41,101 nt of DNA from Lachnospiraceae bacterium. Lineage in GTDB: Bacteria > Bacteroidota > Bacteroidia > Bacteroidales > Muribaculaceae. Shown one piece after another: positions 34,265-41,101 of this stretch; the first letter of the stretch is position 1, and every line of letters starts with the position of its first letter. The stretch covers positions 1-41,101 of the forward strand of contig JAMPGZ010000023.1 of assembly GCA_023663655.1 (NCBI GenBank). Direction: 5' to 3'. The translations under genes and the position numbers were made by a program. Below the pieces are notes generated by a model. The model saw only the letters and a list, made by a program, of their open reading frames with translations, had not been told where the DNA came from and did no database searches.

Positions 34265-34272
34265 CAAAGATA
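34265..34272 (-). promoter_or_regulatory. -7 promoter element for the corrinoid adenosyltransferase
   Basis: The minus strand reads TATCTTTG, matching TAnnTTTG, 35 bases upstream of the ATG at 34229. It sits within the terminator region of the upstream xerD gene. Confidence 0.5.
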
Positions 34273-34275
34273 TAG

Positions 34276-34320
34276 AAAAAAAATGATATACACAATTCCC
34301 TGTGCCGGTTATCATTTTTT
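34276..34320 (-). terminator. Terminator after xerD
   Basis: AAAAAATGATA (34278-34288) pairs with TATCATTTTTT (34310-34320) over 11 A/T-rich pairs. In minus-strand direction it begins 4 bases after the xerD stop and runs straight into eight T (34276-34283). Confidence 0.6.
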
Positions 34321-34323
34321 ATC

Positions 34324-35253
34324 TCAGTTTCCGGTGGCACTACGGTGATTGTTGCGCGGATGGTGTTGCAGGATTTCATTCCGCAATGCGTGGCGGTCGA
34401 TGTGCAGATATATCTCGGTAGTGGCTATTGATTCATGCCCGAGCATCTGCTGTATGGCGCGCAGGTTGGCGCCGCCTTCAAGCAGGTGTGATGCGAATGA
34501 ATGACGCAGAGAGTGGGGGCTGATGCTCTTGCGTATGCCCGCCAGCTCACACAGGTCCTTTATGATATAGAATATCATCACGCGTGACAACCTTCTGCCG
34601 CGGCGGTTGAGAAACAATATGTTCTCCTCGCCCGGCTTTATGTCGAGCTTTGAACGCTCGGGGAGATAAGCGCGGATTTCTTCTACCGACACATCTGACA
34701 TTGGCACCATTCGCTCTTTGCTCCCTTTTCCTTTCACTATCACATATTGCTCGTCGAGAAACACATGGGCGAGGTCGAGATTCACCAGCTCGCTCACTCG
34801 GAGCCCGCATCCGTAGAGCGTCTCTATAATGGCTCGGTTGCGCTGACCCTCAGGTGCCGACATATCGATGCATGATATCATCTCGTCGATTTCGTCGATT
34901 GAAAGCACGTCGGGCAGATGCCGTCCCAGGCGTGGCGCCTGAAGCAGCAATGTGGGATTCTCCTCTACATACCCCTCCATCTTGAGAAACTTGAAGAAGG
35001 ATTTCAGCCCCGAGATTATCCGGGCTTGTGTTGTCGGGGCTATGCCACAGTCATGAAGCCCGGCGAGAAATGCATGTAGCACCTCCGGTGTTGTGTCGCG
35101 CAGAGTCAGCGATTCCACTTCCAGAAATCGCAGGAACTTCTTCACATCCTCGTTATATGATGTGCGAGTATTGTCAGCAAGCCCTTTTTCCAGGAGCAGA
35201 TAGGCGTGATACGAATCGAGTGCCCTTGAAATATCCTCTATGCTACGCGCCAT
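34324..35253 (-). CDS. xerD: Site-specific tyrosine recombinase XerD
   Basis: A 309-residue recombinase of normal XerC/D length. The N-terminal SAM-like core-binding domain (about 8-95) is followed by the catalytic domain with all six active-site residues visible: Arg152 (GCGLRVSEL), Lys176 (VKGKGSKER), His247 and Arg250 (SPHSLRHSFA), His273 (MLGHESI) and Tyr282 (TTEIYLHI). With its partner it resolves chromosome dimers at dif. It is the third gene of an apparent operon with a YfhO protein and a methyltransferase, 15 bases after the latter. The gene is intact and housekeeping-like; it is not the source of the integrase stump at 33061. XerD rather than XerC is assigned by overall similarity. 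Confidence 0.92.
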   Translation of the reverse strand: MARSIEDISRALDSYHAYLLLEKGLADNTRTSYNEDVKKFLRFLEVESLTLRDTTPEVLHAFLAGLHDCGIAPTTQARIISGLKSFFKFLKMEGYVEENPTLLLQAPRLGRHLPDVLSIDEIDEMISCIDMSAPEGQRNRAIIETLYGCGLRVSELVNLDLAHVFLDEQYVIVKGKGSKERMVPMSDVSVEEIRAYLPERSKLDIKPGEENILFLNRRGRRLSRVMIFYIIKDLCELAGIRKSISPHSLRHSFASHLLEGGANLRAIQQMLGHESIATTEIYLHIDRHALRNEILQHHPRNNHRSATGN

Positions 35254-35268
35254 TTTCCCGGCAGTATG

Positions 35269-35985
35269 CTAAAACCATAGGTTGAAACTCTGGCGAGGCA
35301 GAGACTTGCGGCCCACCACTATCGAGATTTTTCCATTGGTGAAGGTCATGCCGTGATCAAGATTTTCATTTATCTTGTTGTTGAGCGCCGCGACTCTGGT
35401 AGGATTCAGAATATTGCGCAATATCACGGTGGCGCCTTCATCAAGCGCTTCCATCAGATAGCGGTAAAGGATTGCCGAGTCATTGTCCGTGTCGATTGAG
35501 TTCACCAATATAAACTTGCATCCCGCCGCCGAGAGAGTGTCAAATCTCTTTATCGAGCTCTCGATGTCGGCGCAGTGTATGATGCGGTCGCCATACCTGT
35601 GTGTCACTTTCTTATAGATAGGGGTGCAGGTTTCAGTTCCCGGGCATATCACAAGCTGGGAGTGGCGCGACACATCAAGCATCGCGGTGGTCGACACTCC
35701 GTAGGTGGTTCCTATCTGCAATATGCTCTTCGGATTGAAATAGCAGGCTATTCTGAACAGCATCTTGGCGTTTTTTATCGAGATCACACGGCGGTGACGC
35801 GATATGCGAGCCGATAGATTGAGCGCCATGTTGCGGCGCACCTCTATGTTGGCGTATGCGTAATAGGGAAGGCGTTCCCGCAACACATTCAGGATGAAAT
35901 AAAATGCAAATGGCGAGTGCACGCCGAAGCCTTTGCTGCGTTTGTAGCGGTTAAATGATGTCAGTAAGCGTTTCAGTGATTTCAT
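35269..35985 (-). CDS. SAM-dependent methyltransferase-like protein
   Basis: A 238-residue protein with a Rossmann-like methyltransferase fold. Motif I is SILQIGTTYGVSTTAM (about residues 92-107), degenerate compared with the classical E/D-x-G-x-G-x-G, and the following strand is LVICPGTE. Later strands are KFILVNSID and ATVILRNIL. The N-terminal KGFGVHSPFAFYF is typical of a Bacteroidetes family found with YfhO and XerD. Substrate is unknown. Its start overlaps the YfhO stop by 4 bases, so they are translationally coupled. Because motif I is weak, loss of catalytic activity is possible. Confidence 0.75.
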   Translation of the reverse strand: MKSLKRLLTSFNRYKRSKGFGVHSPFAFYFILNVLRERLPYYAYANIEVRRNMALNLSARISRHRRVISIKNAKMLFRIACYFNPKSILQIGTTYGVSTTAMLDVSRHSQLVICPGTETCTPIYKKVTHRYGDRIIHCADIESSIKRFDTLSAAGCKFILVNSIDTDNDSAILYRYLMEALDEGATVILRNILNPTRVAALNNKINENLDHGMTFTNGKISIVVGRKSLPRQSFNLWF

Positions 35986-38480
35986 TTCTTAGCTTTCAAT
36001 GGTCTTATCGCACATATTATAGCCAGTATCACAAGCAGATAGATGATCACTATAGCGATGGTGGCTATCGTTGTTGCTGTATGGGTTGATTTAGGGTCAA
36101 ATTTCAGGGTTATGTCCCATTCGCCTGCGGGCACCTTAAGAGCGCGCAGTATATAGTCCACGCGTCCTATTTCTGCCGGCTCGCCGTTGATGATGGCTTG
36201 CCATCCCCAGGGGAAATATACTTCCGAGAACACGGCTATGCCGCCGTTGGCGCTTTTTCCATGGTAGGTGAGGCGGTTGGGGGCGTAAGAGGTCTCATAG
36301 ATTGTGTCGCCGGCGGCTTTGATTCCCGCAGCGGTTCCGAGCACCTCCTTGAATTTGTTGTCGCTCACTGCCGTAGTGGCGGGATTGATAGTGTCGAGGG
36401 CTGCCATCTCCTCGTCAGGATTGGCTGCATACACGATTCGGTCTATCAGCCATGCGTTGCCGAGAGCGTCGGGGTTTGTGAACACCTGGTCGTTGCCCGT
36501 CACGATATACTTGGCGTTAAGCATGTTCAGCACATTCATGTCGGCTTGTGTGGGCGACTGGCTCAGGAAGTTGCCGAGATGCCGGTCGATCATATCCTGA
36601 TAGCGTGTGAGCTTGGCGGCATGGTATCCTCCTATGGTTTTATGATAGTAGGACGGAGCTGCCTCCGAAAAGCGAGGTATGTTCATCACGCGGTAGTTCA
36701 TCGCTGTGTCGGCGAGGATGCTGCGGTCGGCGTTGGTCATTTCAAACGCCTCATTGTCTACCGGTCCGGCGGCGACAAAGCTGTCGGTGTTAAGATAGCG
36801 CTTGTTCACGCTGAACATATCGGCGATGACCATTACCGTAAACAGTACGCAGAAAGCGTTTCGGTTTATGGTGCCTTTGAACAGTAGCACGAGCAATCCG
36901 CACCCAAGCCCGAGGAATATGAAGCTGCGCAATGCGTCGGATGACACCATCGACATTCTCACATTCTCAATCGCTGAGAACAGTTGGGGCACCTGCTGTG
37001 CCATTCCTGATGCGATATAGGCGTTATGCTCCTGTTCGCTCAGATATGATCCGAAGATCGACGGCTGAATGATGCCGAGGGCGCATATCGCCATGCACAC
37101 TCCGAATGATATGCCGATAGGCTTGCGGTAGGAGCGCCAGTTCTCGCGGTCGTCCACCAGCTGTTTCAGGGCGAGGATGCCCAGAAGCGGTATTGTGAAC
37201 TCGGCAACTACAAGAATGCTCGCCACCGTGCGGAACTTGTTGTACATCGGCACGTAGTCGATCATGAGGTCGGTGAGCCACATCATGTTATGCCCCCACG
37301 AAAGGGCTATTGACAGCAAGGTCACTATCAGCAGCATCCATTTGATAGGACCCTTCACGATGATGCAGCCCAGTATGAACAGGGCTATGAATATCGCGCC
37401 TATATAGACCGGACCGTTGGTCATAGGCTGGTCGCCGAAATATTGGGGCATCTGGTCCAGATAGCCTTTGAATTCTGCCGGTATTTTGTGCTCATTCACG
37501 AGGTCGTTGGCGGCATCCGTTTCTCCGAGTGACATCAGTTTGTTGCCCCCTTTTTCGGGCTTGATGGTGGCGCCACCCTTCACGTTTGGTATCAGCAGGC
37601 TGAATGTCTCGCTCTTGCCGTAGCTCCAAGCTGTGATGTAATCCTTGTTCAATCCGCCGTCCGATGTCACGCCCGAGTTTGTGCCCCCTTGTGAGAGCTC
37701 GCTGTGGCGTCCTCTCATGGTTTCCTTGGAATACTCGTAGGTGTTATACAGATTGGGGCTGTTGGCGAGTATCGCGAGAATGGCGGCGCCGGCGAGTGTC
37801 CCGGTAGCTTTGAGCCATTGCTGTCCTTTCTTCTCGCGGAACAGCAGCACCCCGTAAGCTGCTGCAAATCCTATCACCACCATCAGGAAGTAATATGACA
37901 TCTGTATGTGGTTGCCTGCTATCTGTAGCATGGCGAAGAATGCCGCCACTGCTCCTCCCGCGAGATACTTGCCTCGGTAGCATAGCACCATGCCGGCTAT
38001 CGTGGGCGGTATATAGGCGAGGGTGATGAACTTCCATATATGCCCGGCGCCGATGATGATGATGAAGTATGAGGAGAATCCGTAGGCGATGGCGCCGGGT
38101 AGGGCGAGATACCACTTCACACGCATGGTCAGCAGCAATATGAAAAATCCCGCCATCATGATGAACAGCAGGCTCATGGGCGATGGAAGCCACAGGTGGT
38201 AGAGGTCGCTTGCAAAGGTTATCAGCTTGCCTGAGCTATAGGAAGGAGTGATCTGGAAAGTCGGCATTCCGCCAAACAGCGAGTTGGTCCACATCGACTG
38301 TTCGCCGGTCTCGTCAAGATAAGTCTTTACCTCTTGGCTTATCGCTTTTCCTTGAAGGGTGTCATGCTGGCGCAGTTCGTTTCCCTCAAAAATATCGGGA
38401 TAAAAATATGCGGCTGCCACTATGAGCATGACAGCGATGGAGGCGATGATGCCTGCTAATGTTTTTTTATTTTTCTCCAT
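35982..38480 (-). CDS. YfhO-family polytopic membrane protein (GT-C-like)
   Basis: An 832-residue integral membrane protein with an N-terminal anchor and about a dozen hydrophobic spans (to about residue 560). A large soluble domain follows (about 570-790), and then a final membrane helix (ATTIATIAIVIIYLLVILAI) with a short basic tail. The length and pattern match PF09586 (YfhO), a GT-C-like glycosyltransferase family; in Bacillus it is needed for glycosylating cell-envelope polymers. In Bacteroidales the substrate is unknown. It is the first gene of the operon with the methyltransferase and xerD; its -7 box is at 38499-38506. Confidence 0.9.
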   Translation of the reverse strand: MEKNKKTLAGIIASIAVMLIVAAAYFYPDIFEGNELRQHDTLQGKAISQEVKTYLDETGEQSMWTNSLFGGMPTFQITPSYSSGKLITFASDLYHLWLPSPMSLLFIMMAGFFILLLTMRVKWYLALPGAIAYGFSSYFIIIIGAGHIWKFITLAYIPPTIAGMVLCYRGKYLAGGAVAAFFAMLQIAGNHIQMSYYFLMVVIGFAAAYGVLLFREKKGQQWLKATGTLAGAAILAILANSPNLYNTYEYSKETMRGRHSELSQGGTNSGVTSDGGLNKDYITAWSYGKSETFSLLIPNVKGGATIKPEKGGNKLMSLGETDAANDLVNEHKIPAEFKGYLDQMPQYFGDQPMTNGPVYIGAIFIALFILGCIIVKGPIKWMLLIVTLLSIALSWGHNMMWLTDLMIDYVPMYNKFRTVASILVVAEFTIPLLGILALKQLVDDRENWRSYRKPIGISFGVCMAICALGIIQPSIFGSYLSEQEHNAYIASGMAQQVPQLFSAIENVRMSMVSSDALRSFIFLGLGCGLLVLLFKGTINRNAFCVLFTVMVIADMFSVNKRYLNTDSFVAAGPVDNEAFEMTNADRSILADTAMNYRVMNIPRFSEAAPSYYHKTIGGYHAAKLTRYQDMIDRHLGNFLSQSPTQADMNVLNMLNAKYIVTGNDQVFTNPDALGNAWLIDRIVYAANPDEEMAALDTINPATTAVSDNKFKEVLGTAAGIKAAGDTIYETSYAPNRLTYHGKSANGGIAVFSEVYFPWGWQAIINGEPAEIGRVDYILRALKVPAGEWDITLKFDPKSTHTATTIATIAIVIIYLLVILAIICAIRPLKAKK

Positions 38481-38491
38481 TGTAATAGTTT

Positions 38492-38531
38492 ATTGCCACA
38501 AATTTACTGAATTTTATTAATTAGTGGCAAT
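38492..38531 (-). promoter_or_regulatory. Promoter of the YfhO operon, flanked by an 8-base inverted repeat
   Basis: The minus strand carries TAAATTTG (38499-38506), an exact -7 match, 18 bases before the ATG. ATTGCCAC (38492-38499) and GTGGCAAT (38524-38531) are perfect inverted arms flanking the core promoter, a layout that would suit a repressor or a hairpin at the 5' end of the message. Confidence 0.5.
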
Positions 38532-38582
38532 ATGAGGCTTTCAAAATATCGTTACACCCCCAAAACACATCTGATAAGGTCA

Positions 38583-39698
38583 TCAGAACCTCATGCCCAC
38601 ATTCAGCGAGAGGGATTCTATTGAATTGAAAAAGGTGTATCCGTCGCCGAAGTGCAGGTGGCCATCAAATCTGCCGTTGAGCGAGGCAAATAGATTGCGG
38701 TGGTTATACACCACCCCAAGCATTACCCGAGGTGCCAAGGCAAACATATCTTTTTTTCCGTCGGTCGAGTCCTCGTATGAATGTTTGTAGCCCACCGATG
38801 GAAGCACCGTCACGTTGACGAGCCAGCGGCGTGGATGCAGAACCCAGTTGTAAGCATACCCGAGCGTGATGTTGTATTCTGTGTAGTGGAAATTGTAGTA
38901 AGTGTAGTCGCCAGGCATCCACTCCATCATTTCAATAGGGAGCTTGGTGAAGTCGAGATTGATGTTTTGTGTGCCGTAGTTGAAGCCGGCTATCATGGAT
39001 CCCGCGCTCTTGAGCTGATATTTTGAATAGCAGTAAGCCGCCGCTTGGGAATATTTCTTGTTGTTGAAGAAATAATATGCGTCAAGGCTGAATGTCTTTT
39101 GTCTCACGCCGTTGAAGCTGAATGAATGGGGCAGATCGTAATCGCCGAACTTGCTGATCTTGACACCTCCCGAGGTTTTGGTATAAGTCACATTGGCGGC
39201 AAGACGGCTGCACGTGAACCCGTATTCATAATGGCTCCGGGTGTTCTTGGGCTTGCCAAACAGCTCGTCGGCTTTAAACGTATACCCCACGTTCACCGCC
39301 ATGAAGCCTATGTGGGCTCCGATGTCGCTGTAGGGGTCGCTGTTCATTCTTATGTCGGTGTGGCTGGTGAAAAACAGGGCGTAGCTTTCGAGCCAGTTAT
39401 AGTTTTTGCCGGTAAGCTTCCAGTTTTTGCCGGTGCCCACCACATACTCCTTGTCGTAGGAGTTGAAAGTTTTGTCGCCCCAGTTATAGATTTTCAACAG
39501 AAACCGTGGAAACTTCGGATAGTTCACTCCGGGATCATTGATGCGGAATCCGTTTTCTATCAGTTGTTTAAACCAGTATTGGGATTTATACTGAAACTTT
39601 GATACAGAAACGCTGTCAGTATCCTCGGCATATACCGAGGTTACCGGCAGCATTGTGAGTATCAGTGACAAAATGCACAGAAATTTGCGCAATCCCAT
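38583..39698 (-). CDS. DUF4421-family outer-membrane protein
   Basis: A 371-residue protein with a signal peptide (LRKFLCILSLILTMLPVTSVYA). The body is rich in Tyr/Phe/Asn-containing amphipathic strands and ends with an aromatic residue (LSLNVGMRF), as expected for an outer-membrane barrel. Segments YNWLESYALFFTSHTDIRMNS, IGFMAVNVGYTF and GYAYNWVLHPRRWLVNVTVLPSVG fit the DUF4421 family of Bacteroidetes, whose function is unknown. It is transcribed alone, with a -7 box at 39728-39735. Confidence 0.85.
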   Translation of the reverse strand: MGLRKFLCILSLILTMLPVTSVYAEDTDSVSVSKFQYKSQYWFKQLIENGFRINDPGVNYPKFPRFLLKIYNWGDKTFNSYDKEYVVGTGKNWKLTGKNYNWLESYALFFTSHTDIRMNSDPYSDIGAHIGFMAVNVGYTFKADELFGKPKNTRSHYEYGFTCSRLAANVTYTKTSGGVKISKFGDYDLPHSFSFNGVRQKTFSLDAYYFFNNKKYSQAAAYCYSKYQLKSAGSMIAGFNYGTQNINLDFTKLPIEMMEWMPGDYTYYNFHYTEYNITLGYAYNWVLHPRRWLVNVTVLPSVGYKHSYEDSTDGKKDMFALAPRVMLGVVYNHRNLFASLNGRFDGHLHFGDGYTFFNSIESLSLNVGMRF

Positions 39699-39727
39699 AT
39701 AATGATTGTCTTTGGTGCTTTATTATG

Positions 39728-39735
39728 CAAAGATA
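39728..39735 (-). promoter_or_regulatory. -7 promoter element for the DUF4421 gene
   Basis: The minus strand reads TATCTTTG followed by C, matching TAnnTTTG, 29 bases before the ATG at 39698. Confidence 0.5.
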
Positions 39736-39787
39736 GACAAAAATTTATAAATGTTGTTAGCTTTCAATGCATTTATTGATCTTTTGA

Positions 39788-40855
39788 TTAGAACATCGGA
39801 GTGAAGGGAGCGTGCTTCTCCAGCTTAGAAGTTACATCCCCTATGAAACCCGATGATTTCGCATTGTCCAGCTTCATGACCGATGCCCCCGGACGTAGAT
39901 CACATTTCTTCAGGTCTATATAATATGTGCCAAGGTTGGTCACCAGGTCGAAGTAATATAGACGGTCGCGGATATTGGCGTAAGTGCGCCACTGCGTTGA
40001 TGACACGTTAGGCTCGGTCTCTATGGCATAAAGATAGGGGACCGACACATTCATCATGATGCTTCGGGTGATGGCGAGACCGAGATCGGCGTCATTGGTC
40101 TTCTCAACATGATGCTGGAAAAAGTCGCCTCTCACAAATCGGTCCGGACTCTTTACGGTACCCGGAAGGAAATTCACGCCGTTCACCTTTTTCCAGTAAT
40201 CATTGATTGCTGTCATCGCAGGATATTGCGGGTCATTGGTGAGCATAGGGATGTCCTGACCCTCATAGATGTTGATTTTGCCGTGGTCAAATTCCAGGAT
40301 CGCCGAGCGTCCCTGGGCGTCGGTGATGCCCCAGTGAAGTGCCGACACGGTTCCTCCGTCAAATGTAGCGCCCGAAATGTTGAAATTTTGCTCTTTCAGC
40401 ACCTTCACTACCTCAGGTGTGGTCGCGTTCAGGTCAAGAAGCCATCCCACAAACACTGCCATCGACATCGGCGGACGTCCTTCTGTCTCGGCATTGGCAT
40501 AGACTGTGCCTTTGCAGAACAGACCATTTATCACAAGCCCCTTTTCATTCATTCCCTCAGTAATGCCTCCATCATAGCTTACCGCATACACGGCGCCATA
40601 TTTCGACACCCATTCGATTGCCCCCGGCTTATTATCGCTCACTTTCTTCATGCCGCGCGGATACACATAGATATTCGTTGGAATAGGAGTCTTCCAGTCA
40701 AGAGAGCGCCCCACTATCCTGAGCACACTGTCATTTACCGTGTTTGTCGTATCGCCCACATACAAAACTCGTGAGCAAGCATCGGCTTTTTCCACCCCGC
40801 ACATTGCCATAAAAGCAATCAAGCAGATCAAAAATCTAAATTTCATACTCTTCAA
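39788..40855 (-). CDS. Choloylglycine hydrolase-family (bile salt hydrolase / penicillin acylase-like) exported enzyme
   Basis: A 355-residue N-terminal-nucleophile amidase of the linear amide C-N hydrolase family. A signal peptide ends just before the catalytic Cys27 (EKADACSRVLY), so cleavage would expose Cys as the N-terminal nucleophile. Arg50 and Asp53 (GRSLDWK) and the conserved Asn in LTNDPQYP fit the bile salt hydrolase active site (Cys2, Arg18, Asp21, Asn175 in classical numbering). EGMNEKGLVINGL is also a family signature. It should act in the periplasm or outside the cell, unlike the cytoplasmic enzymes of Gram-positives. Substrate, conjugated bile salts or acyl-amides such as penicillin V, cannot be fixed from sequence. 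It is a single gene. Confidence 0.92.
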   Translation of the reverse strand: MKSMKFRFLICLIAFMAMCGVEKADACSRVLYVGDTTNTVNDSVLRIVGRSLDWKTPIPTNIYVYPRGMKKVSDNKPGAIEWVSKYGAVYAVSYDGGITEGMNEKGLVINGLFCKGTVYANAETEGRPPMSMAVFVGWLLDLNATTPEVVKVLKEQNFNISGATFDGGTVSALHWGITDAQGRSAILEFDHGKINIYEGQDIPMLTNDPQYPAMTAINDYWKKVNGVNFLPGTVKSPDRFVRGDFFQHHVEKTNDADLGLAITRSIMMNVSVPYLYAIETEPNVSSTQWRTYANIRDRLYYFDLVTNLGTYYIDLKKCDLRPGASVMKLDNAKSSGFIGDVTSKLEKHAPFTPMF

Positions 40856-40910
40856 AACTTAAATATACTAATATAATATATAACACCACCGCCAAATCTT
40901 AGTTCGCTCA

Positions 40911-40938
40911 ATTCTCCATTCTCCATTCTCCATTCTCA
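40911..40938. repeat. 7-base tandem repeat, four units
   Basis: ATTCTCC is repeated three times exactly (40911-40931), then once as ATTCTCA. It lies in the 246-base intergenic region before the promoter at the window end. It is followed by imperfect ACTTTAA/CCTTA repeats (to about 40985). Nothing else is seen there. Confidence 0.8.
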
Positions 40939-41051
40939 ATTCCTTAACGCCCTTAAAGACTTTAACCACTTTAATGACCTTATTTAACTCCCTGATTCTC
41001 AATCGGGCTTGAATTTTCTTTCAAAAAATCGTCAAAAAAGTTGCGGAAATA

Positions 41052-41083
41052 TTTGGAGGTTTCGCGGAAAGTCTCTACCTTTG
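41052..41083 (+). promoter_or_regulatory. Consensus strong promoter for a gene beyond the window end
   Basis: TTTG (41052-41055), a 20-base spacer and TACCTTTG (41076-41083) followed by CA form a near-perfect Bacteroidetes promoter. It is preceded by A/T-rich tracts (from about 41017) like an UP element. This arrangement, with ACCTTTGCA, resembles promoters of rRNA, tRNA and ribosomal-protein genes in Bacteroidales, so a highly expressed gene probably begins just outside. Confidence 0.75.
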
Positions 41084-41101
41084 CACTCGCTTTTGAGAAA
41101 C

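Noticed and set aside
36198-36887. 229-codon plus-strand open frame
   Set aside because: Antisense to the YfhO gene with no recognisable domain.

Overview
The window looks like chromosomal DNA from a gut-associated member of the Bacteroidales. The evidence is a SusC/SusD pair with an ECF sigma/FecR regulator, DUF6562-type fimbrillin lipoproteins, BspA-like leucine-rich repeats, a C-terminal sorting-like tail, DUF2795 and DUF4421 proteins, and many copies of the Bacteroidetes -7 promoter element TAnnTTTG. Muribaculaceae is my best guess at family level, but this is an inference from gene content and no sequence search was possible.

Layout. (1) 1-397 is gene-free and rich in small hairpins. 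(2) 398-7194 is a surface-fimbria locus: a membrane-anchored AraC-type regulator, divergent from an operon of an outer-membrane barrel/OmpA protein and three fimbrillin-type lipoproteins, the last of which carries a leucine-rich-repeat C-terminus (a likely tip adhesin). (3) 7309-12008, minus strand, holds a porin-like small barrel, the hybrid cluster protein Hcp, a conserved protein of unknown function and an orphan sensor kinase. (4) 12189-24075, plus strand, is a complete TonB-dependent uptake locus: ECF sigma factor, FecR anti-sigma factor, SusC with an STN signalling domain, SusD, a metallohydrolase-family lipoprotein that is broken and has lost its active site, an M16 peptidase and a TlpA-like thioredoxin. 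No glycan-degrading enzyme is present, so a peptide substrate is more likely than a glycan.

(5) 24151-33270 is an accessory stretch. It holds a DUF1016/YhcG PDDEXK nuclease, an unknown 187-aa protein with a structured leader, a strong promoter followed by roughly 400 nt of highly structured sequence, an unknown 189-aa protein, a 1622-aa BspA-like surface protein, a frameshifted ORF6N gene and the stump of a tyrosine recombinase. (6) 33405-40855, minus strand, is mostly housekeeping: DUF2795 protein, corrinoid adenosyltransferase, the YfhO/methyltransferase/XerD operon, a DUF4421 outer-membrane protein and a periplasmic choloylglycine-hydrolase-family enzyme. (7) The window ends on a near-consensus strong promoter whose gene lies just outside.

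The observations I consider most worth following are the promoter-driven structured element at 26336-26776, the inverted-repeat leader of the 187-aa gene at 25897-26116, the decayed pseudo-metallohydrolase at 19240-20166, and the fimbrillin-LRR fusion at 5347-7194.
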